Positions 8,792 through 19,200 of a stretch of 64,000 nucleotides of DNA are shown one piece after another. Below the pieces are notes generated by a model, which saw only the letters and a program-made list of their open reading frames with translations, was not told the DNA's origin and did no database searches. A program made the translations under genes and the position numbers. The stretch covers positions 1 to 64,000 of the IMG/VR virus record IMGVR_UViG_3300032282_005530; one strand, 5' to 3'. The DNA is from a virus. Within the stretch, counting starts at the first letter, position 1, and the number at the start of each line of letters is the position of its first letter.

Positions 8792-11700
8792 TTACGGACC
8801 ACGTGGATTGCTGATCGGATTTGTTGTAGTGTTTGAAGTTGAAGTTGAGCGATATAACTCTCTAGAAAGAGAAATTAAATTTGTTAATTCTATTCTTAAA
8901 TAATCTTGTTGTATTTGCGTATCAGGATTTAGTGATGGAGTTTTTAAAATAAAATATTTATTAAAAATAAAATTTTCTATATCCGGATCATTTATTACTC
9001 CAATCGTAGGATTGGTATATGGCGATAAACGACATAAAATACTTTCATTTTCACGCATATTAAGAAACTTTTCTGCATTTAAAACTTTCCATTGTGGATT
9101 TTGAATATTTATCATTCCTTCCGAAGTTTCATCAATTGAAAAATCATTTAAATACTGTATTTCCATGATATTGTCAAAATAAAAATAATTTAATGCCTTG
9201 TTTTCTATTGCTTTATCAAAAGTTGTATAAGCAAAATAATTATCTAAAAATTGCAAAAAATCCGTAGTTCTGGCAGCCATTGCTTTTATGTGATATGGTG
9301 CATTCAGTAATTTTTGCTCATAATATGGACTATTGGAATATCTACCGTTTCTAAGATTTTTTAATATATCTGTTAAAAGGAATGAAAATAATTGTATATT
9401 CTGTCTTTCAGAAAAATCAAATTTAGTTCCTTTAATTACTGGTATAGAAATAGCAGTTAAAAATTTTAACAATTCTTCTGCATTTGGCTGCTCTATTGAT
9501 GGATTGGCCACAGAATTACCTAGTGATGCCATACTAGGTGGTGATGGTCCGACAGATACTTGTTGACCATTTGTACTTGCAATGTTATAATTTAAAAAAT
9601 CGCAGTTAAAATAAGTTTTCCATAATTCTTCTAAATCAAATATTATTCTTTGTTTATTGGTTATAGAAAAACTTCTTGATCCATCTTCATTGTTTAAAGG
9701 ATAAAATCGTTTAGATAATTTTACATTTTTTTCTAATTTAAATTGCATTATTTCTGAAAATAAAGAAGTCATATTTTCGAAAATATTACCTTGATATATA
9801 CTTTTTACCTGTGAGGTTGAAGCGTTGTCAGCTCTGATGGCATCTTCAGTACTTAAACCCAGAGGAGATGTAATAACGGAATAATTTTTTAAATCAAATC
9901 TAACGGGACTAATGTGAGAATAACTATCAGTAGATGTATTTAATGATAAATTTACTGGCTGATTATTAATTTGAACAAAAAATGGCGGCAATAATGGAAC
10001 ACCATCATTATTTGCAGATGGAATATCAAAATATTTTTTAATTTCTTGCGTTATTCGAATATTGAAATTTTTAGCGTCTATTTGTCTTATTCCAACGTCT
10101 GATGCTCTTCTTTCTTTGCTCGTAGAAAAATAATCTACAGACATATTATTAGAATATCTACTATCATAGAAATTATTAAACATTTTTTTAATTTTAAATG
10201 TTCTCACTTCTCTTTCGGAAGAAGTTTTCTTAGTTAAATCATTATTTATTTGGGAAGAAGTATCTTTATTTACTTTTATTAATCTTTCAAGTGTCACTAT
10301 CATATAATCAAATAATTCAATTATTTTTGATATTGAAGTAGGATTTCCTGAACGAGGATTTAAGTAATTTTGTAATATAATTAAAAATGAATTTTTATCT
10401 TGTTCAGAAATATTCTCAGCACTAAATAAAGACAACGCATAAAGCAAAACTGAGGGTTCAATAATCCATGGTTCTCTTCTTATAAATTGTCTTTCTAATT
10501 GTTGTGCTAATTGATCAGATATTTTATTTGTTACAACATCGAAACCATGTGCTATAATATCCGTTCTTGTATTGTCTGAATTAAGAGTATTTAAATGTGG
10601 ATTATCATTTTCTAAAAAATATTTTTTCATTGTAGGCTTACTAACTAAATTATAATATCTAGTAAGACTATTTTTACTATTATTTAATATATTTAAAATA
10701 TCAGTTATTAATTTAATCGTTCCATCCTCAACTTCTAATTCCACACCATACTGATATGAACCTTCAAAATTTATTTTTTGTTGTAAAGTAAAAAGTTGAT
10801 CTGTAGCAGTGAAATATCTAATAGAACGAGAAACCATTTCTTTTGTAGCAAGATTAACTTCTCCAATAAAATTTCTACCATTTTCAGAACTAATTGTAAT
10901 AAAATCTTTCCACGATAATCTATCTCTAGAAGAAATAATACTAATTTCATTATCATAATTATTGTTTGAATTTTGTATTTCTTTTATCTGGGATATTTTC
11001 TTGTCAATTTGATTTTCAATTCTTCTTCTTTTTATATTTAATTTTAATATTCTTGATTTATTAATAGCTGCTTCCTTGAAATCACTATTTTTTGTATTAT
11101 ATAAATGTCCAAGAGAAGAAAAGTGTTTTAATGCTTTGTTAAAATCTATTCCAAAAATAAATTTTAAAACACCATCATAATCACGACTTAAAAATAAATC
11201 TGAAAAGATATTATCATTACCTGATAATTTAAAATTTGTTGACTGAATTTTTGTAATATCAGTAATATTGGAAGCAGATAAGAACAAAGAAGAAAAATCA
11301 ACTATCTTTCTTTCAATTTCTGAAATGTTTCGAAAATCTTGTACTTTATTATTAGCAACACTTGTTAATGTGAGATTAGCAGATGCTGGACCTTCTTCAT
11401 CTCCTGTTCTCCAAATATTTTGTGGCGATAAATGAACAGGACCATCCCATGTCTGACCATTCTCATCGACATATATATTACTTGTATCAACAACCCTAAA
11501 ACTATCAATAACTATTTCACTAGTAACTTTACCATTTTCTTCTAAAGATTCAGCAATATCATAATCGATATTAAAATCTTGTGATAATTTTTCAAGGTCT
11601 ATTCTAGATACGGCAAAATATGATAAATGCTCTGGATTTGTTTGTGTTAATTCATATGAAATTTGATATGGAACTTCATATATTAAATTACCATCATTAT

Positions 11701-12160
11701 CTGGATAAGATGAAAATGAATTTAACTGTGAGTTATTACGTAGAGAAATAGTTTTGATTGTCACATTAGATGATAATATGTTTCTTATTCTATTTCGCTC
11801 GGTTTCACGTGAAATAAAACTAGCACCACTTGATATGAATCCTGATGCAATTAATGAATTATCAGTTAATAATGAATTAAATTGATTTGTTCCTAATGTC
11901 TTTATCATATTATTAGAATAAGATAAAATACTGGTCGCATCTTTATTTGTTGATTGAAATACATCAACTTTTACGTATTTTATTATAACATTTTGATTAA
12001 ACCAAGTTCCAAATTGATCATTGTCTAAAGTTTCTTTTATTATTAAATTTAAATTAATTATTAATTTATTATTTTCTAAAGAGTTACTAATAGTTATTTT
12101 ATTTATAATAACTTTTGGTAAAATACCTTGTAAAACTTGTTCTTGTGCTGTTGCGACCAC
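8792..12160 (-). CDS. Large virion structural protein (1122 aa), GTG start
   Basis: The reading frame begins at a GTG (12158-12160) preceded by AAGAGG at a good distance; there is no better ATG nearby. The product is 1122 residues, rich in Asn, Ile, Lys and Leu. It has a basic helical stretch (INKSRILKLNIKRRRIENQ, about residue 375) and several helical segments. No recognised domain. The next downstream gene (5405-8731) makes a similar-sized protein, so the two may form part of one assembly. Role inferred only from its place in the structural block. Confidence 0.65.
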   Translation of the reverse strand: MVATAQEQVLQGILPKVIINKITISNSLENNKLIINLNLIIKETLDNDQFGTWFNQNVIIKYVKVDVFQSTNKDATSILSYSNNMIKTLGTNQFNSLLTDNSLIASGFISSGASFISRETERNRIRNILSSNVTIKTISLRNNSQLNSFSSYPDNDGNLIYEVPYQISYELTQTNPEHLSYFAVSRIDLEKLSQDFNIDYDIAESLEENGKVTSEIVIDSFRVVDTSNIYVDENGQTWDGPVHLSPQNIWRTGDEEGPASANLTLTSVANNKVQDFRNISEIERKIVDFSSLFLSASNITDITKIQSTNFKLSGNDNIFSDLFLSRDYDGVLKFIFGIDFNKALKHFSSLGHLYNTKNSDFKEAAINKSRILKLNIKRRRIENQIDKKISQIKEIQNSNNNYDNEISIISSRDRLSWKDFITISSENGRNFIGEVNLATKEMVSRSIRYFTATDQLFTLQQKINFEGSYQYGVELEVEDGTIKLITDILNILNNSKNSLTRYYNLVSKPTMKKYFLENDNPHLNTLNSDNTRTDIIAHGFDVVTNKISDQLAQQLERQFIRREPWIIEPSVLLYALSLFSAENISEQDKNSFLIILQNYLNPRSGNPTSISKIIELFDYMIVTLERLIKVNKDTSSQINNDLTKKTSSEREVRTFKIKKMFNNFYDSRYSNNMSVDYFSTSKERRASDVGIRQIDAKNFNIRITQEIKKYFDIPSANNDGVPLLPPFFVQINNQPVNLSLNTSTDSYSHISPVRFDLKNYSVITSPLGLSTEDAIRADNASTSQVKSIYQGNIFENMTSLFSEIMQFKLEKNVKLSKRFYPLNNEDGSRSFSITNKQRIIFDLEELWKTYFNCDFLNYNIASTNGQQVSVGPSPPSMASLGNSVANPSIEQPNAEELLKFLTAISIPVIKGTKFDFSERQNIQLFSFLLTDILKNLRNGRYSNSPYYEQKLLNAPYHIKAMAARTTDFLQFLDNYFAYTTFDKAIENKALNYFYFDNIMEIQYLNDFSIDETSEGMINIQNPQWKVLNAEKFLNMRENESILCRLSPYTNPTIGVINDPDIENFIFNKYFILKTPSLNPDTQIQQDYLRIELTNLISLSRELYRSTSTSNTTTNPISNPRGP

Positions 12161-12172
12161 TTAAATACCTCT

Positions 12173-13204
12173 TTAGCAGTTCTTTATGTCATCTTCATTA
12201 AATGAACTATCATAAATAGAAGTTAATTGTTCTCTATTTTGCTGACGTTGTAAAGAATTATCAGTATATTCTTCGCAATCATAATTCGTATTATAAATTG
12301 AAGAATTTATATTTCTCATATTATTAATTAATTCGCAAATGAGATTTTTTTCAATTTCTTGATCAACCAATATATTAAAATAATTCATAGCCCTATATGG
12401 ATCTTGTTCTTTTAAAGTATTATAATATTCTACATCTTGTGAAGACATTTGTGGTGGATCTAATAAAATTCCATCTTTATATACTTCAAATTTCTGATCA
12501 AAAATTAATGGAATCATTTTTTCTTGTTCCGTATTTTCATTTTCAACCATAAACATTTCAATATCAAAATTTTTCATTTGATCTTCTACATTTTTTTCTG
12601 TTAATTCAATCATCAAATAATCATCTTGTATATAAATTGAAGAACCATCTCCAAATGTAATTGGAACATTTATAGAATTATAATTCTGTGAATTTTCATT
12701 TGCGTTTATTGCACTGATTTTAAATTCTATTGGTTTCATTTCTAATAATGGTACTTTTAAATTCGGAATAGAACTACCAGTTTGTATGGTTGTTGTTTGC
12801 TGTATTTCTCCTCTTAGAATAGCAGCATTTATAGCAGGTATTTTTTTATCTCCTAAAAAGGATGTTCCTATTCTTTGACCATTTGAATAATGTTTTTCAA
12901 GATGAGGAGCAGAACTTAACATTTCTGTATTATTTTGATTTTGTTTAATTAAGAATAAATTTTTTTCTACTTCTTCTTCAATTCCAGTAAAAACATATTG
13001 AACTTTTTGTCTTGGTACTTCTTTTATTCTGTCTACGGCACTTGCATTTGTTTCTTCTACACCTGAATATTTTGCATCATAAATAATATCATCATCAAAA
13101 AAAGCATAATAAACAGGCTTTAATTTTCCTTTCGAAAGTAGATGTTTTCCATATTGTGTTAATTCTATTTGAATTACTTCTTCTTTCTGATTAAAAAATG
13201 TCAT
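12173..13204 (-). CDS. Conserved virion protein
   Basis: This 343-residue protein starts MTFFNQKEEVIQIELTQYG, followed by KHLLSKGKLKPVYYAFFDDD. I associate this N-terminus, from memory, with structural proteins of large phages. The C-terminal third is acidic and Asn/Gln-rich. Its ATG overlaps the stop of the 2520-residue gene (ATGA at 13201-13204), which implies translational coupling to it. No catalytic motif is visible. Probably a connector, neck or tail-associated component. Confidence 0.65.
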   Translation of the reverse strand: MTFFNQKEEVIQIELTQYGKHLLSKGKLKPVYYAFFDDDIIYDAKYSGVEETNASAVDRIKEVPRQKVQYVFTGIEEEVEKNLFLIKQNQNNTEMLSSAPHLEKHYSNGQRIGTSFLGDKKIPAINAAILRGEIQQTTTIQTGSSIPNLKVPLLEMKPIEFKISAINANENSQNYNSINVPITFGDGSSIYIQDDYLMIELTEKNVEDQMKNFDIEMFMVENENTEQEKMIPLIFDQKFEVYKDGILLDPPQMSSQDVEYYNTLKEQDPYRAMNYFNILVDQEIEKNLICELINNMRNINSSIYNTNYDCEEYTDNSLQRQQNREQLTSIYDSSFNEDDIKNC

Positions 13205-16200
13205 GTATTAATACTCCCAGAAACATATTCTAGTTCAACATCTACTTTGGCGGTTTCAACCAGAGAAAAATAATCATAAGGCCAGTTAAAACTATATGGC
13301 GCTACAGTTTTACCAGTAACAATTTCTGGGAACAATGAATCGTCTTTTGAATTTGCTGTCATTTTAAAATAATCTATTTCTGCTCTTCGTTTTACCTTGA
13401 ACATCAAGAATTTAATATTTGACGGTAATCCTTGTCCATGGAAGAAATCAAATAATGAATTTTTATGAGTTATTATTTGCTCTTCTCTTTCTGCTCTTGT
13501 AGCTATTTTTGGCATCACACCTTGCCAAATATTAGATAAATCTTTTTGCTCAAGAACGCTTTTAAATTCAGTAATATACATTACAAATGGTTTTATATCA
13601 TTATAAAGTATAAAATTTAAATTTGGTGGTATAACATATTTGTTCATAAGCTTAATCATTCTACTTATACTTGTATCAATTATGCTGCCATCTGTATCAA
13701 GATAATATCTTAAATCTACCGCTGGCTTCCCTTGTAGTATATTATCTCTTTGAATTGTAAACATGTTTTCATCAATTTTAAAAAAATTATGATTTTCTAT
13801 TAAAGTAGTTCCATTAGCAAATAATGTTTGTGGGTCTTCACCTCTATAATATACTATTCTCTGTTCCGGAACTGATTTTTCAGAATAAGGAATTATGACT
13901 AAAGCTTCAGAAATTTCTTTTGTATCTGCTATTTCTCCTATTCTTCTTGACAAAACACTCTTATTAAATCCACAAGCCTGAAGAAGAGAGCCGGTCTTTG
14001 AGCTGACTGTTAAACTTTTTATTCTTTCCGGATATGTTTCTGCAAGTTCTAAATATATTCCTTTGTTAGTAGGTATTTTTCCATATCCGCTCCACATTCC
14101 AATTCCAAAACCGGAACCTGTTGGAATAATATGTGAAGAAGAAATTTCTTTTAGTTCCAAATCTGCCGCAGATGCAGATAAAACATCTGTTGCTGATACA
14201 TAAGTACTGTCAGAAAAATCTAGTATTGGTGTTTCCATTTTTGTAGAAATTACCCATTGAAGAGGATTTCCAGCATTTGTGGCAGTTCCATTACTAAATC
14301 CACTTCCTTGTTGTGATAAAAATCCGCCTAAAAAGTTATTAGACAATGTACTAGCAGAACGCAAATCAACTGTTTGTATTCTAAATTGTTTTGTACCCAT
14401 AAGTTCTACTGAAGAACTTAATGGCATTGCTACTTCATTATACAGACTACCAGAAGGATACTTCGAAGAATTAATTAAACCGGTATTGCTGAAAGTCATT
14501 GTCAGATTTGGCAATATTTCATCTAAAGTATATTTTCTACTTCCATCATAGGGCTTAAATGAAATAGTTGCTATTGCGTTTCCATAAAAATATGGTGGAG
14601 TATATGCTGCATATGCTGGATCTTCAAGAACTTTATGCATACTCAAATTGTTATTTATTGACGTCAAATCCGTATTTGAACCACTCCAAAATGCTGGTCC
14701 AAAATACATGCCTTTCATTTTTCCATAATTATCATCTAATGAAGAAGAATAAGAATCTGCCATAGTGATAGATTTATTTCTTAAAACAACATTCATATAA
14801 TATGTTTTTGATGCATCAAGAGTTAAGAACTCTGTTTCTGGTCTTGAGAAAAATGCAGTTAATTTTGATTCTTTTAAGAAAAAATTAATTGTTTCTGCTA
14901 AGAAATTATTTATTGCTAAACTATAGATTGAATTAGAATTATTTTCTAATTCAAAGAAGCTTTGAAATTTATATTTATTACCAGCAGATTTTCCAAAATC
15001 AGCAGCATCGCTTTCTAGATTAATTTCTCTTGATTTCATTATTCTATTTTCTTCACCTTTTTCAGAAGAAGAAACAGGCAAACCTCTAAAAACATCTAAA
15101 ATTGTTTCAAATGGAATTCTATATGATGGTTTTTGATTTAAATTAGTAAAATAATTATTTATTGGCAACGAACCGGTATAAACCGCCCAATCAACTGCTA
15201 TGCCAGATTTGATTAAATTATAAAATATACCAGGTGAATATAATGGCTCCAAGAAAGCACTTTCTTTAGAAAATTTTTGCAAATAACCATCAGAAGATGT
15301 ATGGTAAAACAATCCATCTATTATATTTGAACCAGTTTGCAATAAGAAGCCACCTTTAACAGAATCTGTATCAAGATAAGAGTCTTTTAAATAATTTACT
15401 AGTTTTATACTATAATCTTGTGGATAAAAACCATTATAAGGTAATAATTTTTTAACTGCTTTTATTTTAAAAGTTATATTATCTAATTTTGTTAATTCAC
15501 GATTTTGATCTTGTATTTGGTCTCTTAAACTAAATTCAATATTATTGACAAAATTATCTAAATTTATTTTCCTTTCATTACCATTATTTTCTTTTATTAA
15601 TGAAGGAATTTTATTAGATATATTAAATTCTGGTATTACCGAATAAGAACCAAGATAGTCATTTGACATCAAACGAACATCTTCATAAAAATCTTCATAA
15701 CTATCGTACCATGGATTTATTCCCGATAATTTTTCAGTATATCTGTTTAATCCCAAATCAATTGAAGATGATTTTAATATATGGTTTTGTGTCTCATTCA
15801 TTGAGCAAGTTATAATAGAACTATGCTCATAAACATATTTTGGAGATACTGCAAGTGCTGAAGGATCTCTAATATTGACACCTGGATAAGACAGATTGTT
15901 TTTTAAAACAACATTTAAATTTTCACGAGATGTTGTAGAAATACTGTTAAAGAAATATCTTTCAGGCAAAGACCATACAGGATGTTGTTCGAATAAGTAT
16001 TGATTGGAAGAACTATTCCAACTAACAGAAGTAAAAATTAATTTATTATTTAATTCTGCTCCATTTTTAAATGCAGTATCTATTAAAGAACTTGAAATGC
16101 TAGAACCAGAAATATAATTATCATAACTTATATTATTTGTATCTTCTATTAATTCAAGTGCAGATATACTTGGAGTTTGAAACGGCAATTCATACTGAGA

Positions 16201-19200
16201 ATCAACAGTTTCTCCAATTGAATTAATATAACTTTTTGAAGTTCTCATTCTATTTTGTTGCTGATCTCTCCAGAATGCTCTTTGAGTTCCAAGTTGGCGA
16301 TCGTATCCATCAATACTGTAACCAGGCTGATCGGTTATATAATCAGTTCTTTTTCTAAATTGTTTTAAACCTGTAAATTTAGAATTTGGAAATATTGTCT
16401 CATTATATGAATACCCAAGTAATCTTTGAATAGGATTATCGGTAGATTCAAGAAAATTAGTATAATTTCTATATAATACATCATACATTTGAAATGGTTG
16501 ATTTAATGTTTGTAATCCAAGTATTGTTTCTATTTCTTTATTTGAAAAACGTTCAATATTATTCTCGTATGTATGTATTATTTCTAATCCTGAATTTGGA
16601 TTTCTTGAATTCTTTAAAACAATTCTATGTTTTAATGGTTTATTATTTAAATTAATTGGAGGTTCTTTAAATCTAAATGATGTATCATATTTATCATTTA
16701 AATTAAAAGAAATAATATTTGTATTTTCTGTTGTTAATTTTCTTGTTATAGGATGTTGGCTGTTTCTTATTGATTTCCAACTTGCTGCTTGATATGGTCC
16801 ATTAAAATATGTTGAATAGCTTACTAGTCCAGTATTTTCTGGGGTTATATTTGCAGACGAAGTAAAGGCAATAATTGATACATTTTTATTTCCTTTTTCA
16901 TCTATTAATTGTGAAGTATCTTTATCTATTATCGATGAATAAACGTGTATTGGAGCAGGTATTTTAGAATTATCTAATTTATGTTCAGAATATTTTTTAG
17001 GCTGCATTCCATAAGAAGATTTACTTGTTCTATATAATTCATTAATTTGTTCTTCAGTTAAAGTTTTATCCCATATTATTATATCGTGCAAATTGTAGTT
17101 GTATCTTGGAGAGTTGTTCTTTGAAGGAATAAATAAATTAGTAATATTTAAATTTTTATATAATTTTGCTTCTGTGGCTAATCCAGCATCAATATATATT
17201 TTATTATTAACAGTATTCAAAGTTGATACGCGTTTTGTTGAACCAATTCTAAGAGTTTCTGAGCTTAAATCAGTTACGAGTGTGATCAAATGCCAATTAC
17301 CATCGTTGACAAATGGCTGTGATTTTTTAGTATTTGTTATTCCACTTCCACTAACAAATAGACTTGAACCGGTTGGCGATACATTTAATAATAAGCTATG
17401 ATCAAAATCAGAACCACTATATTGTAATATAGGTATTGGTGAATTTCCATTAAAATTAAATTCATGTATTGAATCAGTGTGTTCACCAATAATATATAAT
17501 TTTTGTTGTTCTTGATTAGTTTCTCTGATAAACAAACCTGTTCCGGATGCTTCATATGCTGAAACATCTAGAGTATATTCATTGATAAGATTAAAATCAG
17601 AAGTTAAATCCCACGGTCTTTCTAAGTTATATGAATAGACACTTTTTGTAGTTTTATCAAATATAATTACTCTTCTTCCTTCTGCTCCTCCTATATGAAG
17701 CGCATTTGGACTTCCAGTAATAGATTTAGAAGTAGCAGAACCGGTAGAACTTAAATCCCACGGATCAGAAAGAGTTTTTTCATAAATCTTATTATTAACA
17801 TCTCCAACTACATACAATTTTGTTCCATCTGGTTTAAAATATAAGTCTCTTGGTCCAGCATCATCATTGAACGCATAAAATGTTGCTAAATAAGCCGTTG
17901 TAATATTCCAAGAAGTTATTATATATCTGTAGATCGCTACATTCGGAAAAGAACTTATTAAATATAAACTATTACCATCCGGACTTATATAAATACCTCG
18001 AGGCTGAGTCGACTGAATAGATATGTTAAAAGAACCAGCAGAAGAGGTTGTTGTCAAATCCCATGGAGTAGATAAATCAAATTGATATATTCTATTATTG
18101 GCATTTCCAACAATATATACTCTTGTTCCGTCAGATTTAAAAAACAATCCTTCTGGCTGATTATCGGTTGAATTATAAGAATACGATCCAACATATGTTG
18201 AATCTGAAAGATCATAATTAAGATATTCAGATGTTTTCATCCACAAAGAAATACTAAAATCTTTTCTTAAAATATCAGATGAAATATTGCTCAAATCAAC
18301 ATACGTATTGCTTAAACCATTAAATGTTAAATATTTTCTATCTCTATACATAGTATTTGTATAGGTACTTACAAACACTTCATCTTTATCAATTGCGCCA
18401 CTTATACCTAAGTGATCTCCAAATGGACTATTTAACTGAAATTCTAAATCAGTAAAAGCACCATTAGAATTATAAAAACTGGCTGTGCTATATGGATGAT
18501 TAAAACTTTGATATTCTATTGGTTGCTGGTTTGAGCTTATAGAATCTGCAATCCACTTATATCTCAAATCGGTTGCCGGTATTGAATGCTGAACCCAAAA
18601 ATTGTCATGTCTTGAATAATTTAGTTCTTGTATTTGCTTTAATTCATTAACATATACAATACCAGAATTATATCCTGCTGCGCTGGCTGCATCTTCATCT
18701 TGATAAGCGCCGACAACAAATACACTTGCATCTGAATTTAATTGAACTCTAAAACCAAAATAATCACCAGCATTTATTGCTAAAGAACCAGTGATTTTGA
18801 GAGTTTCTGTCCATCCAACACTACCAGATCTAAAAATATAGGCAACACCAGAAGAAGAAGCATTCGGGTCTACTTCATCATCACGAGCACCTACTGCAAG
18901 TATATCACCAGATGAATTAAGAGAAACACTAGTACCAAATCGATCGTTTTCGTGGGCCAAGGAGCCAGTTAAGGCAGCTGTTTCTATCCACCCAGAACTG
19001 CCAGAAGAGAATATATAAACAACACCAGAAAATAAATCATTCGGAACATATTCATCAGCCCAAGCACCAACAGCAAGAATATTGCCTTCAGAGTTTAAAG
19101 ATAGAGAAATACCAAATTGATCGTCCACATCAGTTGCATAACTTCCTGTTAATACAGAACTTTCAATCCAGCCAGAACTACCAGAAGAAAACATGTAAAC

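Noticed and set aside
14279-14765. Plus-strand frames inside the 2520-residue gene
   Set aside because: They are shadows of a long protein-coding minus strand with recognisable domains and have no independent motif.
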